Origin: Bartonella tribocorum CIP 105476
GTDB lineage: Bacteria > Pseudomonadota > Alphaproteobacteria > Rhizobiales > Rhizobiaceae
Direction of reading: 5' to 3'
DNA: 64,000 bases
Assembly (NCBI RefSeq): GCF_000196435.1
Contig: NC_010161.1
Coordinates: 434,001-498,000, forward strand
Shown: piece after piece, positions 28,101 through 37,461 of the stretch
How the letters are laid out: each line of letters begins with the position of its first letter
Numbering within the stretch: position 1 is the first letter of the stretch
The notes under the pieces: generated by a model
Told to the model about the DNA's origin: nothing
What the model saw: the letters and a program-made list of their open reading frames with translations, nothing else
The model's database searches: none
Made by a program: the position numbers and the translations under genes

Positions 28101-31100
28101 TTTAGGGGCAACGGCTTATAAAAACACTTATCTTGGTTGTCAGGCTAATACAGACAGTTGTTATGGTTATAAAGCTGATGGAAGCCGCGATGTTTCTTTA
28201 GATATAGCCAATGGCAAGGATCGCCAGATTGGTTCAGAAGCTTTGGAGAGCGTTCCTGGTCTTGTCCAAGCGGGCGGCACTTTAAATCTGGTGGTCGATC
28301 AACTCAATAACACGGCAGCGGAAGGTTCGATTACAGGGGATGCACATTTTAAAGCACAAGCAGTTGAAGGCAATCCACTGGAGTCCTTAAGTGGTTTAAC
28401 CGGGGCTGGCGCTCTCTTTACACCAAAAGTCGATCTCAATAATGCGGGGGAACTTGCTGAAGGGCTTCCTTTACCAAAACCCCAATCGGGGGGTGTTGGG
28501 GGCACGCTGCCCAATCAAAATTTCATTTATGAAACGCGGGCAGAATTTCTTGATGTCGGCAAGTTTTATGGCTCAGCCTATTATTTGAACAGAATTGGTT
28601 ATAATCCTGACAGAGAGATTTTTTTCTTAGGCGATGCTTATTTTGAAAAGGAACTGATTGAAAAACAAATGCGTGATCTTGTGGGTCAAGGTTTGGGTAA
28701 AGGTTCCTTTATTCCTGGAAGTGATGCCATTGAACAAGTCAAAAGTCTGCTGGATGTCGGGGCAGACTATGCAAAAGCACACAATCTCCCTTTTGGTGAG
28801 GCTTTGAGTGAAGAACAATTGGCATCCCTAGAAGCCCCGATGGTGATTTATGTACGCCAACAGGTCAAGGGCATGGATGTTTATGCACCGGTGCTTTACA
28901 TCCCCGAAAAAGACAGATCCTCCTTTGTTTCTGCTGGGGCTTTGATCATGGGCAATGATGTCAATATCACCAGCCAAAATACAAGCACTTCAACGATTAT
29001 CAATTCAGGGCGGATTGCGGCAAACCACCAATTGCATGTGCATGGCGGGGATATCCTCAGTCAAGGGGGGCATTTTGCAGCTGGTGGTGATGCTGTTCTC
29101 CTTGCGGAGAAGAATATTCGTTTAGATGCAGGGCGCACAACGGTTGACGGCGTGGAGACCGTATTAAACACCGAGGCGCTTTCTGCTGGGGGTAATGCAA
29201 CGGTGATTGCTAAACAAGATATCACAGCCTCAGGGGTGAAGGTCACCACAGGGGATGATCTTGCTATGGTTACAGAAGAAGGTAACTTAACGATAGGCGC
29301 AGCAGAAACCCATCACCACAGCGAGCATAGTGATGCCACCATGCATCAACAATCAGAAGTTAATTCTGGCGGCTCGACGACACTTGTCTCTGGAAAAGAT
29401 CTGAATATTTTAGGCTCTGAAGTTCAAGCGCAGGATAATCTTTTCTTACAGGCAAAAGAAAACGTTTCGATTGATGCCACGCGCAACAGTGCCAATAGCC
29501 AACGGGGGGATCAAACCTCCCATGTTGCTGTGCACAATGGCTCTCATTTAAGTTCTGGAAAAGATACCACTGTTCTCTCTGGAAAAGATATCCATTTTTC
29601 TGCTTCTGATATGGATGTGAAGGGCAATGTTGCTCTTGGCGCCCAAGGGGATATCACAATAGATACCAAATCCGATGAGATGGAGTATCATCTTCAAAAT
29701 AAAAACCTTAAAGTGGATATGCAAGCCTCGCGAGCCGTTGGCTCTTCGATCAATACTGGGGGTGATATCACCGCTATTGCAGGGCAAGATGGCAAACCAC
29801 ATGATCTCACCATCACGGGCAGTTCTGTTACGGCTGATGGCAAGGTGGGGTTGAAAGCCAGCCACGATATTCTCATCAACAATGCGGAAAATAGTTTACA
29901 GTATGAGATGTCGTATCATAAAGAGGGGGGAGCATTTAGTAGCAGCAAATCCCAGCATAACAAGACTGATGCGACCCAAGTTTCCGGTTCACTCATATCG
30001 GGGGGCAAAGGCGTTGCCATTGATTCAGGAAACAACACGAAAGTTGTTGCCTCGATACTCACAGCCGGCAAGATAGGGGAGACTTCAGGAGCAAAAACGC
30101 CAGAAGACCAAGCAAAAGCCGATATTACCATTCACTCTGGTGGCAATATTCTCATCAAAGGGGCGCAAGAGAAGTATGATCAGCAAGCACAATCGTCAGA
30201 AAGTGGATTTTTGAGTAGCAAATCTTCCGATACATCTCAATCCCATACAACAACGGTTTCCTCCATTCTTGGGGCGACGGGCAACATTATTACGCAATCA
30301 GACAAAGAGACCACAATCACGGCTTCTCATATGATTGCCAATGAAGATATCCATATGGCAGGACAAAGCGTGACGATTGATGGCATGACAGATCACCATA
30401 GCAGCCATTCAGAAACTCATGAAACGGGTTTTGGTGTGGGATCAGGCAAGGGCTTTGTCTCAATCTACGGGAGTGAGGGAAAGGTGCAAAATGAAGAAAG
30501 TTTTGAACATCAAGGCTCTTCGCTCAATGGTAAAAATATCACTATCACCGCCGAAAAAGAAGATGTGAACGTGGTAGGTTCTGACTTTACCGCAGAGGAA
30601 AATATTAATGTTTCGGCAGTCCATAATGTGAATGTTTTGCCTGGTCACAATAGTTATAGCACAAGCTCAAAGGAAGAACGTACAGGTTTTGGTTTTCAGT
30701 TTGAAAAGAGCAAAAGTGGTGCTTCTGTGGGTGTTGGGGTTGAGAGCAATAAAGATACGGGCGATCAATGGGAAAAGACGAATACGCCGTCCAATTTCCA
30801 TGTGGGCAATGATGCGAATTTTAATGCTGGCAATGATGTGAATTTTCAAGCGGCAAATGTTTCTGCAAATCGTGATGTCAACATTGATGCTGGTAATAAT
30901 ATCACACTATCGGAAAGCTATGATACCTCTAATGCGCAAGAAAAGCATGAAAAGTTCTTTGCGGGTGTGACTACGTCTGTCGATATTGGTGTCCTTGGTA
31001 CGGTACAAGGCTTAAAAGATTCAGCAGACCGCATGAATAATAAGGATGGAAATAACACAGTTATGAATGGCCTCCTGACCGGCATGAAAATCAATCACCT

Positions 31101-33213
31101 CTTTACCAAAGGCAGGGAGTTTGTTGATTGGTTGAGTGGTAATACAGGGGAAAGGGGAAATATAACCAAAGGGCTGAGTAGTGGATTAGGAAGTATGGGA
31201 GGTTCCACCAAAGATGTTCTTGCTAATATGTCTGGTGCTTCTGGCAGTGTGAGCGTGGGCTTTAAGAGCCAGAAAGCAGAAGCCTCTTCTCAAGACTCCA
31301 CCGCGGTGACCACAACAATAGAAGGTGGGCGTTCTATCAACATGCATGCCAACAAAGGCAGCATCCATGGTATTGGCGCTGATATTATCGCTGGTACCAA
31401 TCCAATCTATGTGCTGGAAAATGATGCACAGAGCGGAAATATCACCATGGAAGCAGGTAAAGATATCATCTTTGAAAGTGCACAAAACACGCAAAGCACA
31501 CAAAACAGCAGTGAAAGTGCTTCAATGAGTGTTGGCACCGGTTATGGCACGGGTGGCGCAGGGGCAACGGGTAGTGCTTCTTTTAGTCAAGGGGAAGGTT
31601 CCAGTGAGGAAGTTCAACACAAAAACAGCCATATTATAGGCACCGGCACTGTTCATACCACGAGTGGGGCAAACACCACATTGGCAGGCGCCGTGGTTTC
31701 TGGAGAGCGTGTAGAAATGGAAGTAGGGGGTGATTTTGCCATTACCAGCCGTAGTGATACGGGACAAACTTCCAGTAAGCAAAACTCTGTTTCTGTTGGG
31801 TTTGGTGCTGGACAAACGGGTGGTGGGGGCTCCATGAGCGCCTCTTTCCAAAAGGATAAATCCTCTAGTGATTATCACAGTGTTGTGGAGCAATCAGGCA
31901 TCAAAGCGGGTGATGGCGGCTTTAATATCATTGTTAAAGACAAAACAACGCTGACCGGAGGTATTATTGAAAGCACCGCGCCGGCAGATAAAAACAGCCT
32001 GACCACAGGAAGCATTAGCACCAGTGATATTGCCAACAGTGCGCATGCGACAGCCAGCAGCCATGGTTTTAGCCTTTCTGGAAATGACACGATAAAAAAC
32101 ATTACCAAGAATGTTTTAAATCATGGTAAAGCCAAAGATTCAGAGGAAGGATACACCAAATCTGCTATCAGCGATGGCACCATCATCCTAACCGGTGAAA
32201 GCAACCAGAGGGCGATGGGGCAAGATGCTGGACAAATCATTGGCTCTCTCAACCGCAATACTGCAACAGCCCATCAGGCTGTCGCACCAATAGATGCCAC
32301 ACCGCTTGAAGGAGCAGTGCATAATCGCTTAGACATGATCAATGATTTATCCGATGAGGGATTTGGTTATTGGGATAAAATTTACAAAATCGCTTATGCC
32401 ACAAAACATCCTGAAGGAGAAGTTGCGCATGATGAAAATGGCAATGTCCTCTATGCAACAGATAAAAATGGAAACTATATAAAAGATAGCTATGGAAGAA
32501 ACATACCTCTATATCGCTATTTAAAACCAGAGGAAGAGGAGCATTTACAAAAAGGCTCTGATGGCGAGGTTCATATGTTTTACAATGGCATTTTTAATTC
32601 ACCAGATGATGCCGCGCGTTATGCCGTCCAATTTGCTGACAACGATCATGATCATCTTTATTTTACATATTTTCCGCAAGCTAAAGATATGCTAGTAGAG
32701 GCAGGTATAGCGGTTTTTCAGAAGTTTTTTGAAGGTACATTTTTCTTTGGATTGACCAATTCGACCAAGAAGTTCCAGAATACAATGTATCTTTATGGCA
32801 ATGACGGATTACATATTGATGGGCACAGCCGTGGTAGTATGACGGTAGGTAACGGGATGCATGATTTTGAAAAGCGTGGTATTCACGGTATAGCAGGCAA
32901 CACGAGTATCAATCTTTTTGGTCCAGCTTACAACGCTCAATCGATGGCTAATACACTCGATTATTTAAGTGATGGCAAGCAAACCTCTGTCGGTTTAGAA
33001 AACCACGCATATGACTTTGTTGGTATAAAGTTTGGTGGAAATCCAGCTACTTTTGATAAGATCTCTGCTGGCAGTGGTCCCTGGAACGAGGCGTGGAGAA
33101 TATTTAAAACTTATCCTACTGTCCATGCTTGTTATGGTCATGCGGATGAAAGGTGTCGGCAAGCTTACGAAGACTCTAATCGTATATACATCCCTTCAAG
33201 GAGAAAAAAATGA
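25123..33213 (+). CDS. fhaB: FhaB/CdiA-family exoprotein with GHSRG hydrolase-like tail (copy 2)
   Basis: A 2,696-residue two-partner exoprotein. The signal peptide ends near LQAQ (residue 45). The TPS domain has NPNGI followed by CDGCGF. Most of the chain is haemagglutinin-type beta-helix repeats. The last 300 residues form a toxin-like domain with the elbow GHSRGS at 2567-2572 (Ser 2569 as candidate nucleophile, in a strand-turn-helix context DGLHIDGHSRGSMTVG) and a late CYGHADERC. This points to an alpha/beta-hydrolase, perhaps a lipase, rather than a nuclease; the substrate is unknown. GGGGAG precedes the start. The stop overlaps the following lipoprotein start by ATGA. The tail differs completely from that of copy 1. 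Confidence 0.92.
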   Translation: MRYEKRAERAALLGVLVSSTMLKKVLFGGLGFSCLLAPSALQAQIAVDPNANAAHRPDIVAAPNGVPSIDIVTPNGKGLSHNKYYDFNIGNPGVIWNNHAQEVGQSQLGGIMPGNPHLRFTGSAKVILNEVTSSKRSALHGPGEVFGSPADVIIANPNGISCDGCGFINTPHATLTTGVPEIDASGFLKGFEVRGGDITLGTKGANFFSGKGAVDIVDIVSRTVHFEGAVAGREIGVTAGTGHFDYASREMKELTDITGKPEYAIDGSALGALQADQIKLVATEKGVGVRMRHDMAANAGQLHLSADGKISLKNVFGHGGVVLKSKSQSVLAKHITSKKHIDIAAHKDVTLETVGADGHLKIEAQDGLLSIAGKATSGGNMELSSRQTLQVSGLGSGADMALESGRDLKLEGIVLAQGNLKAHAGGDIQAHFLAGGVDMAATGAAGVVVLGTQGDVDLQSSQGAIVAESVYGAGDITLVSHNGLSVSQTILSHQNVAIQAQPATNAPVHFGQLLAYGKANIEGGAVDFSSLMTGEEAVLKVGSLDAGTLMTGVVSTGGSGDLVLDEKGFLLITAKEGAKVGQIASGGNVEIFAGNDIYYDQVIGYGNATLTSVSGEISVENVLSAEGDMRLTANTLDLSNNRSHIYTPQTLYLIADHIDVSESELAYGGLDFQSTNALEIHHARLHAVTDQGGTGDILFVAPSVMVDQVTSVLAARDFVIKTGELHNSGQLAAGQNLVFSVTGDVTNSKTGLIYVKGNGALQVDGALLNDAGAVMAEGDLSFTNAAGTGKSLSLVNKAGLIQGGGNLLIQTKTLQNEADSTPVITEKKEYSDISFEKPDKYNFLDGRDLYHDTRSNSWGKGKLSKWPALKDKKNFIFEQQVWASKEEIYGTAISSDGTVYKAFTWEYNDNRKGIEQYSWNGSRQKGGWLGSINENWSHMTEKTVTQGFSHKPTVQGVIQSSGNLIINADTIDNHYSSMRAGGNADIHANVLTNLGATAYKNTYLGCQANTDSCYGYKADGSRDVSLDIANGKDRQIGSEALESVPGLVQAGGTLNLVVDQLNNTAAEGSITGDAHFKAQAVEGNPLESLSGLTGAGALFTPKVDLNNAGELAEGLPLPKPQSGGVGGTLPNQNFIYETRAEFLDVGKFYGSAYYLNRIGYNPDREIFFLGDAYFEKELIEKQMRDLVGQGLGKGSFIPGSDAIEQVKSLLDVGADYAKAHNLPFGEALSEEQLASLEAPMVIYVRQQVKGMDVYAPVLYIPEKDRSSFVSAGALIMGNDVNITSQNTSTSTIINSGRIAANHQLHVHGGDILSQGGHFAAGGDAVLLAEKNIRLDAGRTTVDGVETVLNTEALSAGGNATVIAKQDITASGVKVTTGDDLAMVTEEGNLTIGAAETHHHSEHSDATMHQQSEVNSGGSTTLVSGKDLNILGSEVQAQDNLFLQAKENVSIDATRNSANSQRGDQTSHVAVHNGSHLSSGKDTTVLSGKDIHFSASDMDVKGNVALGAQGDITIDTKSDEMEYHLQNKNLKVDMQASRAVGSSINTGGDITAIAGQDGKPHDLTITGSSVTADGKVGLKASHDILINNAENSLQYEMSYHKEGGAFSSSKSQHNKTDATQVSGSLISGGKGVAIDSGNNTKVVASILTAGKIGETSGAKTPEDQAKADITIHSGGNILIKGAQEKYDQQAQSSESGFLSSKSSDTSQSHTTTVSSILGATGNIITQSDKETTITASHMIANEDIHMAGQSVTIDGMTDHHSSHSETHETGFGVGSGKGFVSIYGSEGKVQNEESFEHQGSSLNGKNITITAEKEDVNVVGSDFTAEENINVSAVHNVNVLPGHNSYSTSSKEERTGFGFQFEKSKSGASVGVGVESNKDTGDQWEKTNTPSNFHVGNDANFNAGNDVNFQAANVSANRDVNIDAGNNITLSESYDTSNAQEKHEKFFAGVTTSVDIGVLGTVQGLKDSADRMNNKDGNNTVMNGLLTGMKINHLFTKGREFVDWLSGNTGERGNITKGLSSGLGSMGGSTKDVLANMSGASGSVSVGFKSQKAEASSQDSTAVTTTIEGGRSINMHANKGSIHGIGADIIAGTNPIYVLENDAQSGNITMEAGKDIIFESAQNTQSTQNSSESASMSVGTGYGTGGAGATGSASFSQGEGSSEEVQHKNSHIIGTGTVHTTSGANTTLAGAVVSGERVEMEVGGDFAITSRSDTGQTSSKQNSVSVGFGAGQTGGGGSMSASFQKDKSSSDYHSVVEQSGIKAGDGGFNIIVKDKTTLTGGIIESTAPADKNSLTTGSISTSDIANSAHATASSHGFSLSGNDTIKNITKNVLNHGKAKDSEEGYTKSAISDGTIILTGESNQRAMGQDAGQIIGSLNRNTATAHQAVAPIDATPLEGAVHNRLDMINDLSDEGFGYWDKIYKIAYATKHPEGEVAHDENGNVLYATDKNGNYIKDSYGRNIPLYRYLKPEEEEHLQKGSDGEVHMFYNGIFNSPDDAARYAVQFADNDHDHLYFTYFPQAKDMLVEAGIAVFQKFFEGTFFFGLTNSTKKFQNTMYLYGNDGLHIDGHSRGSMTVGNGMHDFEKRGIHGIAGNTSINLFGPAYNAQSMANTLDYLSDGKQTSVGLENHAYDFVGIKFGGNPATFDKISAGSGPWNEAWRIFKTYPTVHACYGHADERCRQAYEDSNRIYIPSRRKK

Positions 33214-33617
33214 GACAAATTTTTAAATTATTGAGTGGTATAGTTCTATTAAATACCTCGGGATGTAACATCGACAAGCCTCCTTTAGGTAATGTATATG
33301 GGTGGGAAAAGCCAGGAGCAGATTTTACAGAAGTAGGAAAAGCCTTGTTAGAATGTGGCATGCCAAGCCCTGAATATCTTGATAGAGAAAATAGGCGTTT
33401 GAGTTACAATGATAGTGCAACAATTTATGCTTGCATGATCCAAGCAGGATTCCATGATAAACTTGAAAGAGAGATAGGAACTTGGTGTGAGAATTTTAAA
33501 GAAGAAAACCTTCCCATTTGCCAACCTGGTGCTGTCATCCCAAAACGGAGTGTCGAAAAGCGCTTAAACAGCCCGTTTTGTAAAAAACATCCAGAACAAC
33601 CTGAATGCCAACCTTAA
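33210..33617 (+). CDS. Small lipoprotein, putative immunity to the GHSRG toxin (1)
   Basis: A 135-residue protein with a lipoprotein signal: positive start, hydrophobic KLLSGIVLLN and Cys in TSGC at residue 19 (a slightly weak lipobox). The mature part has WEKPGADFTEVGKALLECGMP and the conserved C-terminal RSVEKRLNSPFCKK, with several Cys that could form disulfides. It overlaps the fhaB stop by four bases and has AGGAGA upstream, so toxin and lipoprotein are co-translated. A periplasmic lipoprotein next to a hydrolase toxin is the arrangement known for antibacterial lipases with lipoprotein inhibitors. I do not recognise the family by name; immunity is inferred. Confidence 0.8.
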   Translation: MRQIFKLLSGIVLLNTSGCNIDKPPLGNVYGWEKPGADFTEVGKALLECGMPSPEYLDRENRRLSYNDSATIYACMIQAGFHDKLEREIGTWCENFKEENLPICQPGAVIPKRSVEKRLNSPFCKKHPEQPECQP

Positions 33618-33672
33618 AAACGCAAAACCATTCGCAAAGCGTTTTAATGAGAATGTTGGCTTTGGTGCTGGA
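33618..33672 (+). repeat. Cassette junction repeat (first of five)
   Basis: Directly after the lipoprotein stop comes a block with CAAAACCATTCGCAAAGCG then AATGAGAATGTTGGCTTTGG. It recurs after each lipoprotein (35493, 37386, 39261, and a variant at 41194). Here homology to the in-frame fhaB interior (GFGAG, from 31800) begins. It marks where fhaB-like DNA joins an immunity gene, probably the left recombination edge of each cassette. Confidence 0.75.
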
Positions 33673-33693
33673 CAAACGGGTGGTGGGGGCTCC

Positions 33694-35082
33694 ATGAGCG
33701 CCTCTTTCCAAAAGGATAAATCCTCTAATGATTATCATAGCGTTGCAGAGCAATCCGGCATTAAAACTGGTAATGGCGGTTTTGATATTACAGTGGCGGG
33801 TGCAACAACCATGACCGGAGGCATTATTGACAGCAGCGCACCAGCGGACAAAAATAAACTGACCACCGGAAGCATCAGCACCAGTGATATTGCCAACAGT
33901 GCGCATGCGACAGCCAGCAGCCATGGTTTTAGCCTTTCTGGAAATGACACGATAAAAAACATTGCCAAGAATGTTTTAGACCACGGCAAAGCCAAGGATG
34001 GAGCAGAAGGAGAAACCAAATCGGCTATCAGCGATGGCACCATCATCTTAACCGGTGAAAGCAAACAGAGGGCGATGGGGCAAGATGCTGGACAAATCAT
34101 TGGCTCTCTCAACCGCAATACTGCAACAGCCCACCAAGCTGTCGCACCAATAGATGCCACACCGCTTGAAGGAGCAGTGCATAATCGCTTAGACATGATC
34201 AATGATTTATCCGATGAGGGATTTGGTTATTGGGATAAAATTTACAAAATCGCTTATGCCACAAAACATCCTGAAGGAGAAGTTGCGCATGATGAAAATG
34301 GCAATGTCATTTATGCAACAGATAAAAATGGAAACTATATAAAAGATAGCTATGGAAGAAAAATACCTCTATATCGCTATTTAAAACCAGAGGAAGAAAA
34401 TCATTTACAAAAAGGTTCTGATGGCGAGGTTCATATGTTTTATAATGGTATTTTTACCTCCCCCGATGATGCCGCGCGTTATGCCGTCCAATTTGCTGAC
34501 AACGATCATGATCATCTTTATTTTACATATTTTCCACAATCTAAAGATATGCTAGTAGAGGCAGGTATAGCGGTTTTTCAGAAGTTTTTTGAAGGTACAT
34601 TTTTCTTTGGATTGACCAATTCGACCAAGAAGTTCCAGAATACAATGTATCTTTATGGCAATGACGGATTACATATTGATGGGCACAGCCGTGGTAGTAT
34701 GACGGTAGGTAACGGAATGCATGATTTTGAAAAGCGTGGTATTCACGGTATAGCAGGCAACACGAGTATCAATCTTTTTGGTCCAGCTTACAACGCTCAA
34801 TCGATGGCTAATACACTCGATTATTTAAGTGATGGCAAGCAAACCTCTGTCGGTTTAGAAAACCACGCATATGACTTTGTTGGTATAAAGTTTGGTGGAA
34901 ATCCAGCTACTTTTGATAAGATCCCTGCTGGCAGTGGTCCCTGGAACGAGGCATGGAGAATATTTAAAACTTATCCTACTGTCCATGCTTGTTATGGTCG
35001 TGCAAGTGATGTGTGTACATCGTTCTATGGCTCATCTCACCGTATACAAATTAATTCAATTCAATCAGGGGGCAAGAAATGA
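33694..35082 (+). CDS. Orphan FhaB tail, GHSRG toxin cassette A
   Basis: A 462-residue orphan copy of the fhaB copy 2 tail, nearly identical to it (MSASFQKDKSS onward) until the last 30 residues. It includes GHSRGS with Ser 332 as candidate nucleophile. It has no secretion domain. The end differs from fhaB: CYGRASDVC and SSHRIQINSIQSGGKK, matching cassette C. The stop overlaps its own lipoprotein by ATGA. It could be translated internally from the Met at 33694, but more likely it is a silent donor that can replace the fhaB 3' end through the long shared stretch. The frame is open upstream to the junction without an ATG. Confidence 0.82.
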   Translation: MSASFQKDKSSNDYHSVAEQSGIKTGNGGFDITVAGATTMTGGIIDSSAPADKNKLTTGSISTSDIANSAHATASSHGFSLSGNDTIKNIAKNVLDHGKAKDGAEGETKSAISDGTIILTGESKQRAMGQDAGQIIGSLNRNTATAHQAVAPIDATPLEGAVHNRLDMINDLSDEGFGYWDKIYKIAYATKHPEGEVAHDENGNVIYATDKNGNYIKDSYGRKIPLYRYLKPEEENHLQKGSDGEVHMFYNGIFTSPDDAARYAVQFADNDHDHLYFTYFPQSKDMLVEAGIAVFQKFFEGTFFFGLTNSTKKFQNTMYLYGNDGLHIDGHSRGSMTVGNGMHDFEKRGIHGIAGNTSINLFGPAYNAQSMANTLDYLSDGKQTSVGLENHAYDFVGIKFGGNPATFDKIPAGSGPWNEAWRIFKTYPTVHACYGRASDVCTSFYGSSHRIQINSIQSGGKK

Positions 35083-35492
35083 AATACATCTTAAAATTAT
35101 TGAGTGTGCTTGTTTTGTTTATGATAGCTGGATGTAATTTTTTTAAGCCTTCTCCAGGGTATATATACATGTGGGAGAAGCCAGGGGCAGATTTTACAGA
35201 GGTAGGAAAAGCCTTGTTAGAATGTGGCATGCCAACCCCTTATGATGAGGATTCAGAAAACAGAAAGGTAAGCATTAATGCAAAAGCGACAATTTATGCT
35301 TGCATGATTCAATCAGGATTTCGCTATAAAAATGAGGAACTTTCGAGGGTAGGAGGATGGTGTTATACATTTAGAGAAGAAAACCTTCCCATTTGCCAAC
35401 CTGGTGCTGTCATCCCAAAACGGAGTGTCGAAAAGCGCTTAAACAGCCCGTTTTGTAAAAAACATCCAGAACAACCTGAATGCCAACCTTAA
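35079..35492 (+). CDS. Small lipoprotein, putative immunity (2)
   Basis: A 137-residue lipoprotein: MKYILKLLSVLVLF, lipobox IAGC with Cys 19, mature CNFFKPSPGYIYMWEKPGAD, and the family C-terminus RSVEKRLNSPFCKK. It is coupled by ATGA to cassette A and almost identical to the lipoprotein of cassette C, while the C-termini of all copies are nearly invariant. The variable part is the middle (about residues 85-105), which may set toxin specificity. Confidence 0.8.
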   Translation: MKYILKLLSVLVLFMIAGCNFFKPSPGYIYMWEKPGADFTEVGKALLECGMPTPYDEDSENRKVSINAKATIYACMIQSGFRYKNEELSRVGGWCYTFREENLPICQPGAVIPKRSVEKRLNSPFCKKHPEQPECQP

Positions 35493-35568
35493 CAGCGCAA
35501 AACCATTCGCAAAGCGTTTTAATGAGAATGTTGGCTTTGGTGCTGGAGCAACGGGTGCTGGAGGTTCA

Positions 35569-36957
35569 ATGAGCGCCTCTTTGAACAAGGACAAATCCTC
35601 TAGTGATTATCACAGTGTTGTGGAGCAATCCGGCATTAAAACCGGTAATGGCGGTTTTGATATTACAGTGGCGGGTGCAACAACCATGACCGGAGGGATT
35701 ATCGACAGCACCGCACCGGCGAACAAAAATAAACTGACCACCGGAACCATTAAAACGAGTGATATCACCAACAGTGCGCATGCTCAAGCCAGCAGCGATG
35801 GGATCAGCATTTCTGCGGGTGGTCCGATGTATCAGGGCAAATATGGTGTCGGGAAAAACATTGCCAAAAATGTCTTAGATCATTCAAAAGCTAAAGATTC
35901 AGAGGAAGGATACACCAAATCTGCCATTAGCGATGGCACCATCGTCATCACTGATGAAGCAGGGCAGAAGGCATTGACAGGGCAAGATGTTGAGCAAGCC
36001 ATAGCCTCCCTTAATCGTGATACTGCCACCGCCCATAAGGGTGTACAACAGCTCGATGCAGGCAAGCTGGAACAAATCGTCCATGAAAATCGTGAAATGG
36101 CAACTCAACTCTTAGAAGAAGGGTTTAAATACAGCGATGATTCCTATAAAACCATGTTTATCAAAGAGCACCCCATTGCCGTTGTCGACCGTGATGAAAA
36201 GGGCAATATACTCTATGAAATAGATGCAAATGGGGTACCTATAAGAGACGCTCGTGGACAACCAATACCTCACGCACATTATTTAACGGATGAAGAAAAG
36301 CAGCATTTGCAAGAAGGCTCTGATGGCAAAGTGCATGTGTCCTTTAATGGCATCTTTACGCCACCCTATGAAGCTGCTGTTTATGCAGAGCAACATGCGG
36401 AGAATAAAAATGAACCGCTTTATTTTGTTGTGTTCCCTCAAGCCGATTCTGCTATCTCAGAACTTTTGGTCGCGGGCTACCAGAAGTTTATGGAAAATAA
36501 CTTTTGGGGTTTGACCAATTCAACACAAGAAGCAAAAGATTTGATGTATAGCTATGGTCTTACAGGATTAGAACTTTATGGACATAGTCGCGGGACAATG
36601 ACATTGGGGAATATGCTGAATTCTTTCAAACAAGAAGGTGTGCACGGGATAGCCGACAACACGAAGATCAATTTCTATGGACCAGCCTTTAATGTTTTAG
36701 TTGCATCCGGTCTGTTAGGTTATGTGAGTGACGGCAAACAAACCATTGTTGGCTTTGATGGGAATAGATACGACTTTGTCAGCAGAATTATTGGCGGCAA
36801 TGGCTATACTTACGAGACAATACCTGCTGGCAGTAACTGGTGGAAAGAATGGTGGAGAGTGATCATGAATCCCATAAGCTCCCATACCTGTCTTGGAGAT
36901 GCGGGTCAAAAATGCCAAAAAAGGTATGGCTCATCTCATTTAAAACAAAAACCTTGA
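35569..36957 (+). CDS. Orphan FhaB tail, GHSRG toxin cassette B (divergent)
   Basis: A 462-residue orphan tail. Its first 85 residues (MSASLNKDKSSSDYHSVVEQ onward) match fhaB copy 2, then it diverges strongly while keeping the same plan: SDGKVHVSFNGIFTPP, GLTNSTQEAKDLM, YGHSRGTMTLGN with Ser 340 as candidate nucleophile, and a late CLGDAGQKC. It is the most different member of the toxin family here, which helps show conserved positions: Asn-Ser-Thr before the elbow, His-Ser-Arg-Gly, GxxxxDGKQ and two C-terminal Cys. GGAGG lies just before the Met at 35569, so internal initiation is possible. A lipoprotein follows after 20 bases. Confidence 0.82.
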   Translation: MSASLNKDKSSSDYHSVVEQSGIKTGNGGFDITVAGATTMTGGIIDSTAPANKNKLTTGTIKTSDITNSAHAQASSDGISISAGGPMYQGKYGVGKNIAKNVLDHSKAKDSEEGYTKSAISDGTIVITDEAGQKALTGQDVEQAIASLNRDTATAHKGVQQLDAGKLEQIVHENREMATQLLEEGFKYSDDSYKTMFIKEHPIAVVDRDEKGNILYEIDANGVPIRDARGQPIPHAHYLTDEEKQHLQEGSDGKVHVSFNGIFTPPYEAAVYAEQHAENKNEPLYFVVFPQADSAISELLVAGYQKFMENNFWGLTNSTQEAKDLMYSYGLTGLELYGHSRGTMTLGNMLNSFKQEGVHGIADNTKINFYGPAFNVLVASGLLGYVSDGKQTIVGFDGNRYDFVSRIIGGNGYTYETIPAGSNWWKEWWRVIMNPISSHTCLGDAGQKCQKRYGSSHLKQKP

Positions 36958-36977
36958 ATTAAATCATGGAGGAAAAA

Positions 36978-37385
36978 ATGAAACAAACTTTAAAATTATT
37001 AAGCGCTGTAACTTTGTTAAGTATAGCTGGATGTCAGTTTAATAAAACTCCTGGAGGATATTTGAGCGCGTGGGAGAAAAATGGTGTTACTGATTTTACT
37101 GAGGTAGGAAAAGCCTTATTAGAATGTGGAATGCCAACCCCTTATGATAAGGATCCAGAAAATAGAAAGTTAAGTTTAAATAAAAAGGCGTTTATTGATT
37201 CTTGTATGGTTCAATCAGGATTCCGCTATAAAGATACAGAGGCAGGAACGTGGTGTGAGAATTTTCAAGGAAAGAATCTTCCGGCTTGTCGACCAGGGGC
37301 TGTTGTTCCACAGCGCAGTGTCAAGAAGCGCTTAAACAGCCCTTTTTGTAAAAAATATAAAAATGCACCTGAATGCAAACCTTAA
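36978..37385 (+). CDS. Small lipoprotein, putative immunity (3)
   Basis: A 135-residue lipoprotein starting MKQTLKLLSAVTLLS with lipobox IAGC (Cys 18). The start at 36978 is chosen for GGAGG nine bases upstream and agreement with siblings. It is the most divergent lipoprotein of the set (CQFNKTPGGYLSAWEKNG), as cassette B is the most divergent toxin, which supports co-evolution of the pair. Its end RSVKKRLNSPFCKKY keeps the family signature. Unlike siblings it does not overlap its toxin. Confidence 0.8.
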   Translation: MKQTLKLLSAVTLLSIAGCQFNKTPGGYLSAWEKNGVTDFTEVGKALLECGMPTPYDKDPENRKLSLNKKAFIDSCMVQSGFRYKDTEAGTWCENFQGKNLPACRPGAVVPQRSVKKRLNSPFCKKYKNAPECKP

Positions 37386-37461
37386 AAACGCAAAACCATT
37401 CGCAAAGCGTTTTAATGAGAATGTTGGCTTTGGTGCTGGAGCAACGGGTGCTGGAGGTTCA

